5,028 nt of DNA, taken from NCBI GenBank assembly GCA_030699855.1, contig JAUYKR010000011.1, positions 1 to 5,028 on the forward strand, given 5' to 3'. Made by a program: the position numbers and the translations under genes. The stretch is from a bacterium (lineage in GTDB: Bacteria; Patescibacteriota; Gracilibacteria; JAUYGZ01). The notes under the pieces were generated by a model. It had not been told where the DNA came from and searched no databases. It saw only the letters and a program-made list of their open reading frames with translations. Shown one piece after another: positions 1-5,028 of this stretch. Numbering within the stretch: the first letter of the stretch is position 1; every line of letters starts with the position of its first letter.

Positions 1-380
1 TGGAGCTGGCGCTTATCTGCGCTGCCATCTCCCGTCACACCTAATTTAACCTGATTTGGAGTGACACTTCGGGCCTGAATTCCGGAAGAAAAAAGTTCCG
101 CCAGAATGACCCCTCTGGCATGGGCTACGGACAAGGCGGTCTTACTGTTCACGCCGAAAAAAAGCTCCTCTACATAGGCTTCGGTGGGAGCATGACGTCC
201 AATAAGGTGCCGAAGATCGGACTGGAGGAGTCCCAGTCGCTCAGGGAACTCCATGTCAGGAGACGTGGTGATAACACCAAAGTCTCTCAATTCAAGTTCG
301 TCGCACCCCACTCGCAACACCGCAAAACCTACCGTGGCCACACCGGGGTCGATACCGAGAATAATACGATCTTGCTTCAT
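1..380 (-). CDS. ruvC: Crossover junction endodeoxyribonuclease RuvC, C-terminus cut by window edge
   Basis: RuvC is the Holliday-junction resolvase that works with RuvAB in recombinational repair: a dimer that cuts two opposing strands using metal ions held by four acidic residues. The first 126 residues are visible and the rest, usually some 35-45 more, lie beyond position 1. The N-terminus has the RNase H-fold signature ILGIDPG, with catalytic Asp11. The block VEELFF holds Glu71, the second catalytic carboxylate, and is followed by the NSKTA and ARGV motifs. TPNQVK and the VTGDGSADK segment then lead toward the DNA-contacting region. The last two catalytic aspartates are outside the window. 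The ATG at 380-378 is chosen because the family motif begins right after it. It overlaps the TGA of the preceding small ORF (ATGA) and has no strong ribosome binding site, which suggests translational coupling. It is the last visible gene of a probable nadK-small ORF-ruvC operon. Identity is certain from motif order. Confidence 0.97.
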   Translation of the reverse strand, partial: MKQDRIILGIDPGVATVGFAVLRVGCDELELRDFGVITTSPDMEFPERLGLLQSDLRHLIGRHAPTEAYVEELFFGVNSKTALSVAHARGVILAELFSSGIQARSVTPNQVKLGVTGDGSADKRQL

Positions 381-532
381 GGTTGATCACTCAAATCCTG
401 GCTGGGGAGGGTTGGTGCAAAGTAGTAAACCAAAGGCGCCAAAGCAGAAATGACCAAAGCAAAAACTGCGACGAGAACAATAAGTTTCAATGCAAGCCGA
501 TGTGATGCCATAGCAAAGGATAAAAAATACAT
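377..532 (-). CDS. Small single-pass membrane protein between nadK and ruvC (51 aa, or 44 aa from an inner start)
   Basis: I do not recognise this family. The frame opens with ATG at 532-530, three bases after the nadK stop, and ends with TGA at 379-377, overlapping the ruvC ATG. A purine-rich GGAAGG lies 12 nt before the first ATG, inside the end of nadK. A second in-frame ATG at 511-509 gives 44 residues, MASHRLALK followed by the hydrophobic run, but has no visible ribosome binding site. Positive residues (His, Arg, Lys) precede a hydrophobic stretch of about 20-23 residues (LIVLVAVFALVISALAPLV and on). The short tail is polar and acidic, ending SQDLSDQP. By the positive-inside rule this is a membrane anchor with the N-terminus inside and the C-terminus outside; an uncleaved signal-like peptide is possible. 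Support for a real gene: it fills the nadK-ruvC gap exactly, has overlapping or near-touching junctions on both sides, and has coherent membrane-protein composition. Against: it is short and has no known homologue here. Confidence 0.55.
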   Translation of the reverse strand: MYFLSFAMASHRLALKLIVLVAVFALVISALAPLVYYFAPTLPSQDLSDQP

Positions 533-535
533 AGA

Positions 536-1399
536 TCAGGATGACCTTCCGACCAAGTCACCTCCCCAAAGCAGCTTATTTCGAAGGGTTCGGAAGTAAG
601 TGCTTCCACCCATCCTGACTAACTTCAAAACCTTTGAAGAGCGCTTCACTTTAACAATATCATCATCTTTCAGGTGAAATCCAGTCTGGCCGTCGACGGT
701 AAGATTCACCCGGTCCTGACTGGTAGAGATGTGAACTTTAACCCGAATCCCAGGCGGCAAGACAATGGGCTTTTGAGTGAAAGAATGAGGCGCGATGGGA
801 GTGAGAATGATGCTGTCGAGATGGGGGGAAACAACCGGCCCGCCAGCCGACAAAGAATATCCGGTCGACCCGGTGGGAGTGGCTACAATCAAGCCGTCTG
901 CGACGTAAGTGGTAAGTCTCAAATCATCCACCGTTGTCTTCAATCTCACCATTCGCGCCAAGGCATCCCTGGCAATGGTCACTTCGTTTAAAGCGCGCTG
1001 GCTGAAGGCCCTTCTTGTCCCACGCATGACTGAACAGCGCAACAGAATTCTCCTGTCGATTTCATATTTGCCCTTGAGAACCCGGCTGAGAATGGCCTTG
1101 TAATTTTTGCCGGCCCCTTCAGACAAAAACCCAAGTCGTCCCATATTCAACGGTAAAATAGCGGCCTCAAAATTCCTCATGAGTTGAACGGTTCTCAGTA
1201 AGGATCCATCCCCACCAAAGACAATAATAAGATCATAGCTGTTATGAAAATCCAGCTTTGGATTTTCATGGACAACCAGTTGGCAGGCATTCGGACAAAG
1301 ATCAACACTGGAACCGCTCTTGCGCAAATATTGTACCGCCTTACGAACAATTTTATCGGGGTCTTTGAGGCTCGCTTTGGCCGTGATGGCAATCTTCAT
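536..1399 (-). CDS. nadK: NAD kinase (ATP/polyphosphate-NAD 2'-phosphotransferase)
   Basis: Phosphorylates NAD to NADP in the cytoplasm, supplying the NADP(H) pool for biosynthesis and redox defence. The 287-residue length from ATG 1399-1397 is normal for bacterial NadK. Motifs appear in family order. GGDGS at 62-66 holds the catalytic Asp64. NMGRLGFLSE lies at 85-94 and NEV at 138-140. The NAD-binding core runs from DGLIVATPTGSTGYS (168-182) into SAGGPVVSP. TPIAPHSFTQKPIVLP spans 200-215 and DGQ 236-238. An in-frame TTG at 1411 would add four residues (MFTF). I prefer the ATG because MKIAI is the usual family start and a GGTGA lies 13 nt upstream, although the spacing is long. The gene is divergent from aspS and first in a probable operon with the small ORF and ruvC. 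Codons 44-52 (HENPKLDFH) are written by a perfect 11-bp inverted repeat. This stretch lies before the catalytic motif and need not affect activity. Confidence 0.97.
   Translation of the reverse strand: MKIAITAKASLKDPDKIVRKAVQYLRKSGSSVDLCPNACQLVVHENPKLDFHNSYDLIIVFGGDGSLLRTVQLMRNFEAAILPLNMGRLGFLSEGAGKNYKAILSRVLKGKYEIDRRILLRCSVMRGTRRAFSQRALNEVTIARDALARMVRLKTTVDDLRLTTYVADGLIVATPTGSTGYSLSAGGPVVSPHLDSIILTPIAPHSFTQKPIVLPPGIRVKVHISTSQDRVNLTVDGQTGFHLKDDDIVKVKRSSKVLKLVRMGGSTYFRTLRNKLLWGGDLVGRSS
1244..1269. repeat. Perfect 11-bp inverted repeat with 4-nt loop inside nadK
   Basis: The arm ATGAAAATCCA at 1244-1254 is followed by GCTT and then its exact reverse complement TGGATTTTCAT at 1259-1269. On the nadK (minus) mRNA this would form an 11-bp stem with a tetraloop about 130-155 nt after the start codon. 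It encodes residues 44-52 of NadK in a variable part of the N-terminal domain. There is no T-run after it on either strand, so it is not a classical terminator. No function is assigned. Confidence 0.9.
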
Positions 1400-1402
1400 G
1401 AA

Positions 1403-1450
1403 GGTGAACAATTCACCACTATCATATCAATATTTCACTGGAAATCACCA
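1403..1450 (-). promoter_or_regulatory. Candidate nadK promoter and overlapping GGTGAA-caa-TTCACC palindrome
   Basis: On the minus strand, TATGAT at 1426-1421 matches five of six bases of a sigma70-type -10 box. Only a weak -35 candidate (TGGTGA, 1450-1445, 18-bp spacing) is present. Transcription would begin near 1414, leaving a leader of about 15 nt before the nadK ATG. A perfect inverted repeat, GGTGAA at 1403-1408 and TTCACC at 1412-1417 with a 3-bp centre, lies over the predicted start of transcription and the only ribosome-binding-like sequence. It could be an operator or a small RNA hairpin, or chance. The promoter call rests on one good box. Confidence 0.35.
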
Positions 1451-1454
1451 CCAG

Positions 1455-1489
1455 TTCAGCTACACTCTCAACAAATTACACTTGTAAAC
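1455..1489 (+). promoter_or_regulatory. Candidate aspS promoter region with TTACA-ct-TGTAA palindrome; no Shine-Dalgarno site
   Basis: The 90 bp between nadK and aspS must carry the aspS promoter. The best -10-like box is TACACT at 1477-1482 (four of six matches), with only a poor -35 candidate, TTCAGC at 1455-1460. The box lies inside a 12-bp interrupted palindrome: TTACA 1476-1480, TGTAA 1483-1487. No purine-rich ribosome binding site precedes the ATG at 1490. If this box is used, transcription would begin at or next to the ATG, giving a leaderless or nearly leaderless mRNA. This is inference from weak boxes. Confidence 0.25.
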
Positions 1490-3259
1490 ATGTATCGAAC
1501 ACAGCTCTGTAATGAGATTCGCGTCGCTCACATTGACCAAGAAGTAACCTTGGCTGGCTGGGTTCATCGTCGCCGCGATCATGGCAATTTGATATTTATC
1601 GATTTGAGAGATCGCTATGGCCTGACCCAAGTCGTCTTCGACCCGGATCACAAAAAAGACTCACACGGCTTGGCGGAATCACTCCGACCAGAATTTGTGA
1701 TTCAGATCAAAGGAAGGGTGCGAAAACGACCGGAGGGCATGGAAAACAAAGGCCTAGAAACAGGCTTGGTAGAGGTAATCGTAGACGAAGTCACTCTCCT
1801 CAGCCAATCGAAGACACCCCCATTCGAGATCGACCAGGACAAGCACGTAGGCGAAGAAGTTCGTTTGGAATACCGATATTTAGATCTCCGCCGTGAACGG
1901 ATGAAGAAAAATATGATTCTTCGCCATCAGGTGATCCATCACATTCGCAACTATATGACCGACCAGGGATTTATAGAGGTGGAGACACCCATGCTCGTAA
2001 AAGGCACACCGGAAGGCTCGCGAGAGTATCTGGTGCCGTCTCGCCTCTATCACGGAAATTTTTACGTACTTCCACAGTCACCCCAACAAATGAAGCAGTT
2101 GCTGATGGTGGCTGGCTTCGACAAGTACTTTCAAATCGCTCGCTGTTTCCGCGATGAAGACCAGCGCGGTGATCGCCAACCAGAATTTACCCAGTTGGAC
2201 GTGGAAATGAGCTTCGTAGATCAAGAGGATCTCCTCCGTATCAACGAGCAGCTGATGATTGAACTGGCAGAAAAATTTCAGCCGAATAAGAAAATCCTAA
2301 AAAAACCATTCCCCCGCCTGGAATGGCATGACGCCATGAATCGCTTCGGTTCGGACAAGCCGGATCTTCGCTTTGATATGGAACTCGTTGACCTGGGAGA
2401 ACTGGTGAAAGACAGCGAATTTAAAGTCTTTAGAACAGCCCTTGAGTCGGGAGGCTCCGTAAAAGCCCTATGTGTGCCAAATTATGCCGAAAAACCTCGA
2501 AGCTACTTCGAAACCAAACTGACCGACTATGTGAAAGATTTTGGCGCAAAAGGCTTGGCCTACATCACCTTCACGGCCGAGGGACCCAAATCCCCCATCA
2601 TCAAGTTCCTTGGCGACGAACTGGTCGAGAAGATCGCTAAAGCCACCGGGGCCAAGGCTGGCAGCGTGGTGTTCTTTGCCGCCGATGAATGGACAGTGGT
2701 GGTGGAGTCATTGGGGGCTCTTCGCAAGCGAATTGCAGAAGAAGAAGGGATGATCCCATCTAAGCTTTTGGCTTTTTGCTGGACCTTGCACGCACCCATG
2801 TTTGAGGTCTCCAAGGAGAGCGGAGAGCTCGGCGCATCCCACCACCCCTTTACCAGACCACACCATGGTCACGAAAACATCATGGTCAAGGAACCACTGA
2901 AGGCGCTGTCCGAATCGCATGACATGGTCTTGAATGGCTGTGAAGTAGCCGGAGGATCAGTAAGAATTCATGAGAGGGAAATCCAGGCCAATGTTTTTAA
3001 GATTCTGGGGGTTAGCCCAGAAGATACCGAGCGTCGATTTGGTCATATGCTCCGAGCGTTTGAATTTGGAGCACCTCCACATGGCGGCATCGCCTGGGGA
3101 CTGGACCGGCTCGTCATGATTTTTGCCAACGAACCGAATATCCGCGAAGTCATTGCCTTCCCTAAGGATTCAAAGGCTAAGGACCTGATGTTTGGAGCGC
3201 CCAGCCCGATGCCGGAGGCTCAAATAAGAGAAGCGGGAGTACAAATCATCGCAGAATAA
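1490..3259 (+). CDS. aspS: Aspartate--tRNA ligase, bacterial type with GAD insertion, predicted non-discriminating (Asp/Asn)
   Basis: Class IIb aminoacyl-tRNA synthetase of 589 residues, essentially the length of E. coli AspRS. It activates aspartate with ATP and charges tRNA(Asp). The N-terminal OB-fold anticodon-binding domain (about 1-105) contains GWVHRRRDHG and FIDLRDRYGLTQVVFDPD. The linker has YRYLDLRR (128-135). Motif 1 is near FIEVETPML (161-169). The aspartate-site loop LPQSPQQMKQLLM spans 194-206. Motif 2, FRDEDQRGDRQPEFTQ, spans 220-235. A GAD domain typical of bacterial AspRS occupies roughly 290-410. Motif 3, GIAWGLDRLVM, includes Arg540. The start at 1490 is chosen because family homology begins there. 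The frame is open 82 codons further upstream, but that stretch is antisense to nadK and lacks AspRS character. His31 and Gly83 match the residues linked to dual tRNA(Asp)/tRNA(Asn) recognition in Pseudomonas. The gene converges on the FecR-domain gene and is followed after 11 nt by a large hairpin. Confidence 0.98.
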   Translation: MYRTQLCNEIRVAHIDQEVTLAGWVHRRRDHGNLIFIDLRDRYGLTQVVFDPDHKKDSHGLAESLRPEFVIQIKGRVRKRPEGMENKGLETGLVEVIVDEVTLLSQSKTPPFEIDQDKHVGEEVRLEYRYLDLRRERMKKNMILRHQVIHHIRNYMTDQGFIEVETPMLVKGTPEGSREYLVPSRLYHGNFYVLPQSPQQMKQLLMVAGFDKYFQIARCFRDEDQRGDRQPEFTQLDVEMSFVDQEDLLRINEQLMIELAEKFQPNKKILKKPFPRLEWHDAMNRFGSDKPDLRFDMELVDLGELVKDSEFKVFRTALESGGSVKALCVPNYAEKPRSYFETKLTDYVKDFGAKGLAYITFTAEGPKSPIIKFLGDELVEKIAKATGAKAGSVVFFAADEWTVVVESLGALRKRIAEEEGMIPSKLLAFCWTLHAPMFEVSKESGELGASHHPFTRPHHGHENIMVKEPLKALSESHDMVLNGCEVAGGSVRIHEREIQANVFKILGVSPEDTERRFGHMLRAFEFGAPPHGGIAWGLDRLVMIFANEPNIREVIAFPKDSKAKDLMFGAPSPMPEAQIREAGVQIIAE

Positions 3260-3266
3260 GTATTAC

Positions 3267-3321
3267 AAAAACCCCTCGCCCTTTCCTGCCCCGCGATGCG
3301 GGGTAAGAAAAGCGGAGGGGT
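3267..3321 (-). terminator. Large hairpin with T-run on the minus strand; probable terminator of the FecR-gene transcript, perhaps bidirectional
   Basis: The outer arms ACCCCTC (3271-3277) and GAGGGGT (3315-3321) are exact complements. The middle arms pair imperfectly (CTTTC against GAAAAG, with mismatches and a wobble). The inner stem is perfect: CCCCGC 3289-3294, GAT loop, GCGGGG 3298-3303. Read on the minus strand, the hairpin ends in GGGG followed by TTTTT at 3271-3267, the form of an intrinsic terminator. Read on the plus strand it begins 11 nt after the aspS stop but is followed only by CTTAA, so it would be a weaker terminator for aspS. Confidence 0.7.
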
Positions 3322-3326
3322 CTTAA

Positions 3327-3342
3327 CCCCGCTGAAGCGGGG
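3327..3342. repeat. Second CCCCGC/GCGGGG hairpin beside the terminator
   Basis: CCCCGC at 3327-3332, loop TGAA and GCGGGG at 3337-3342 form a perfect 6-bp GC-rich stem. The arms are identical to the inner stem of the hairpin at 3289-3303, so arms of the two hairpins can exchange partners. GGGGT (3317-3321) can also pair with ACCCC (3326-3330). The arrangement is either a tandem terminator or a copy of a dispersed palindromic repeat. Confidence 0.7.
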
Positions 3343-3571
3343 CGAAGAATGAAGTACTCCTTCTTCTCCTCTTCGTGATCTTCTTTCGCTGGTAGATTGA
3401 AGATCTCGAATTCGCGGAGCAAGAAAGAAAAAAGAACAGGAGCGTGCTACGTCGTCTCTCGACAGAGACGGTTATGATACAAGTTTTTGTTTTCGGCTAT
3501 TTATGTGATATTTCCCCTATCTCCTGTACTTTTTTTTGAGAAGTACGGGGGAAAGAGAAATCTCCTTCCAA
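3343..3571. other. Convergent intergenic region without a convincing gene, containing four further inverted repeats
   Basis: No ORF here has gene-like features. Four inverted repeats are visible. CGAAGA (3343-3348) pairs with TCTTCG (3370-3375), with an inner GAAG/CTTC. GATCTTC (3377-3383) pairs with GAAGATC (3399-3405) around a 15-nt loop. CGTCTCT (3453-3459) pairs with AGAGACG (3464-3470) around CGAC. An 11-bp stem with two G-T wobbles joins 3521-3531 to 3541-3551 around a T-rich loop. The last lies about 20 nt beyond the FecR-gene stop. On the minus strand a strong AAGGAGA (3567-3561) follows that stop, but no start codon follows at a useful distance. The stretch may be the structured 3' untranslated region of the FecR mRNA or hold a small RNA; neither is proven. 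Confidence 0.5.
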
Positions 3572-5028
3572 TCAGTTCACAGTCGGCTTAACAGCTTGTC
3601 CTACAACTTTACCAGTCTGCTGATCCGCCCTATCTCCCCTATAGGCCGTTCCCATTATGCGAGTACCAACCTGATGATTCATAAGCTGTCTCTCAGCAAT
3701 AACTTGTAGCTCGCGAACCTGCTGCTGCTTGAGCGCCTCTACCTTCGGCTTCAGTTGATCGGCCTTTTTGGCAATATCAGTCAGGATTGCCAGGTCATCC
3801 GGTGTCATCGCCTTGGCGATCGGCTTAAGCTGAGGACTATCTATACCACCACTGTCCGATTTTTCAATGATCGCCGCGTAATTTTCCAAGTGCCGATTGG
3901 CTTTATGAACATTTCCTTCCGACAACTCCCGGTGCGCCTCTCTCAGCTCTGTTCCCGCTACCCCTTCAACAATTTTATCCAAGACCCCAGCGGCAAATTT
4001 CGGCTCAATCTCTACCGCCAAATCCTGGAAGGGAGTCTTGAGAACATACTCCGGGTCTTCCGGCTCGAAGAGCAGAACAAAATGGTAGTGATTCTTGAAA
4101 AGTTCAGCTAATTCATTATGCTCGCTGGCCATTTTATCAGGGAGGTCACTAACAAGAGAAATGATTTTTTCTCGATACGATTGAAAACTTTTCATAGCCA
4201 TGGCATCATCACCATTTTGGGCATAAGAAAAAACTTTTCTAAACTTCTCTTCCAGCTGGGGCAAGCCGAGTTTAAATCTGTCCAAAGACCCATAAGCAAA
4301 CTTCTCCTGAGCAAATTGGGCCAGACTGCGAATGGAATCGCTGACATTCCCCCGAAGCGCTCCCGCTGGTGACAAATGTTCTTTCGCCAGCTCATCCTTT
4401 AACTCTTGCTCATACAATTTATCTTGAGCTAAGTTCTTCCTCGTCCAGGCATCTGGACTGACTGTTGACCGCTTCACCACTCTCAGGCGATTGTGATGAA
4501 TCGTCAGCCTCTCGGCGGACAGAAGGGTGATTTGTTCTCTGACTGACTGATTATGCTCAGCCCCTAATTGAACTGTAACCGGGATTGTTCCAGAAATTTC
4601 GGTCTTTCCCCTTTTTCCCGTAGAGGTACTTACGCTCACTGCTCCCCTGAGGAGTTCCGTAGTGGCTGCGTCTGTCTTGACCCGAAAAGATCCGCTCACG
4701 GTGCGTGCCCACATCGTACCACTCTGGAGATAGAGTTGGTCGCTTGATACCCCACCCCACTGAACCGTTGTCTGGGGAGCGAACCGGGTGATAGAAAAAT
4801 TAGGATACACAATTTCAGCCTGCGCATTCGCACCGGTTTGAATGGTGTCTCCAGGGCTGAGCTCAGTCCGCGAGGTACAATACTGGCCATTATGAAGAAC
4901 GACACCTACACAGTTCATATAAGCAGCCTTCGCCTTCTGGATCAGGGGAAGCTGGTTCAGGGTCTGAAGAGGAGCGATGATTGAGACAAAGACAAGGGCA
5001 AAAGCAAAAAACGAAGCAAAGGCTCTTC
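3572..5028 (-). CDS. Exported FecR-domain protein with duplicated helical module, N-terminus cut by window edge
   Basis: 484 residues are visible and the start codon is beyond 5028. The first ATG in the window (4918) is not the likely start, because the frame stays open to the edge and encodes a hydrophobic segment, FASFFAFALVFVSIIAPL. This is followed by AKA-AY, a plausible signal peptidase I site near visible residue 34. Next comes a FecR domain (about 38-140): LSPGDTIQTGANAQAEIVYP, ITRFAPQTTV, LQSGTMWARTV and FRVKTDAATTELLRGAVSVST. The remainder is charged and helical. Two similar segments begin KFAYGSLDR (visible 242) and KFAAGVLDK (visible 343), each ending in a Y..II helix. They recall DUF5667-type modules found with FecR domains in Patescibacteria. 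A heptad-like stretch near 415-448 may be coiled coil. FecR domains in iron signalling are anti-sigma regulators, but no sigma factor or TonB receptor gene is nearby. I therefore infer only an envelope protein of unknown role. It converges on aspS. Confidence 0.85.
   Translation of the reverse strand, partial: RAFASFFAFALVFVSIIAPLQTLNQLPLIQKAKAAYMNCVGVVLHNGQYCTSRTELSPGDTIQTGANAQAEIVYPNFSITRFAPQTTVQWGGVSSDQLYLQSGTMWARTVSGSFRVKTDAATTELLRGAVSVSTSTGKRGKTEISGTIPVTVQLGAEHNQSVREQITLLSAERLTIHHNRLRVVKRSTVSPDAWTRKNLAQDKLYEQELKDELAKEHLSPAGALRGNVSDSIRSLAQFAQEKFAYGSLDRFKLGLPQLEEKFRKVFSYAQNGDDAMAMKSFQSYREKIISLVSDLPDKMASEHNELAELFKNHYHFVLLFEPEDPEYVLKTPFQDLAVEIEPKFAAGVLDKIVEGVAGTELREAHRELSEGNVHKANRHLENYAAIIEKSDSGGIDSPQLKPIAKAMTPDDLAILTDIAKKADQLKPKVEALKQQQVRELQVIAERQLMNHQVGTRIMGTAYRGDRADQQTGKVVGQAVKPTVN

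Noticed and set aside
120..453. Plus-strand ORFs of 88 and 66 codons opposite ruvC and the small ORF
   Set aside because: The minus strand here carries unmistakable RuvC motifs. The plus-strand translations show no family features.
674..1103. Plus-strand ORFs of 105 and 64 codons opposite nadK
   Set aside because: They are the complement of the NAD-binding core of NadK and have low-complexity, unstructured translations.
1244..1489. 82-codon upstream extension of the aspS frame, antisense to nadK
   Set aside because: AspRS homology begins at the ATG at 1490, and the total of 589 residues matches the family. The extension is the complement of conserved nadK coding sequence.
3296..3378. Two tiny plus-strand ORFs (18 and 9 codons) overlapping as ATGA after aspS
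   Set aside because: They are built from the GC-rich hairpin arms, lack ribosome binding sites and are too short to judge.
3453..3470. Hairpin CGTCTCT-CGAC-AGAGACG considered as an intrinsic terminator
   Set aside because: The nearest T-run on the plus strand starts about 13 nt after the stem, and on the minus strand about 20 nt after it, too far for a classical terminator. Kept only as an inverted repeat.
3260..3571. CRISPR array or tRNA in the repeat-rich intergenic region
   Set aside because: The inverted repeats differ in sequence and spacing, with no regularly spaced direct repeats. No cloverleaf or T-loop consensus was seen on either strand.
3755..4372. Two plus-strand ORFs of 118 and 84 codons opposite the FecR gene
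   Set aside because: No recognisable domain and no ribosome binding site. They lie fully antisense to a long coherent frame with FecR motifs, so they are frame shadows.

Overview
The window is compact bacterial chromosomal DNA using the standard genetic code: TGA serves as a real stop in three genes. It holds three confidently identified housekeeping genes, one cell-envelope-type gene, one likely small membrane-protein gene, and a structured convergent intergenic region. No tRNA, rRNA, CRISPR array, transposase or phage gene was seen. The taxon cannot be fixed from 5 kb. A predicted non-discriminating AspRS, near absence of strong Shine-Dalgarno sites, and a secreted FecR-domain protein with DUF5667-like helical segments would fit the Patescibacteria (CPR) or another uncultured lineage of about 50% GC. 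This is a weak inference.

Layout. Minus strand, 1399 down to 1: NAD kinase (nadK), then a 51- or 44-codon single-pass membrane ORF, then ruvC, which starts inside the stop codon of the small ORF (ATGA overlap) and runs off the left edge. Spacing is very tight (3-24 nt, then an overlap), so the three look like one operon. Plus strand, 1490-3259: aspS, complete, divergent from nadK across a 90-bp gap that must hold both promoters. Minus strand, 5028 down to 3572: a FecR-domain protein whose start lies outside the window and which converges on aspS. Between aspS and the FecR gene, 3260-3571 holds no convincing gene but a dense series of inverted repeats. One of these is a large imperfect hairpin ending in a T-run on the minus strand, the likely terminator of the FecR transcript.

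How the genes relate. nadK (NADP synthesis), ruvC (Holliday-junction resolution) and aspS (tRNA charging) have no shared pathway; they are housekeeping neighbours. AspRS carries His31 and Gly83, the two residues linked to relaxed tRNA specificity in Pseudomonas aeruginosa AspRS. This predicts that the cell makes Asn-tRNA(Asn) indirectly with GatCAB. The FecR-domain protein is probably exported, with a sensory or structural envelope role, but its function is unknown. The less ordinary parts are the small ORF, a perfect 11-bp inverted repeat inside nadK, an internal duplication in the FecR protein, and the hairpin-rich convergent intergenic region.
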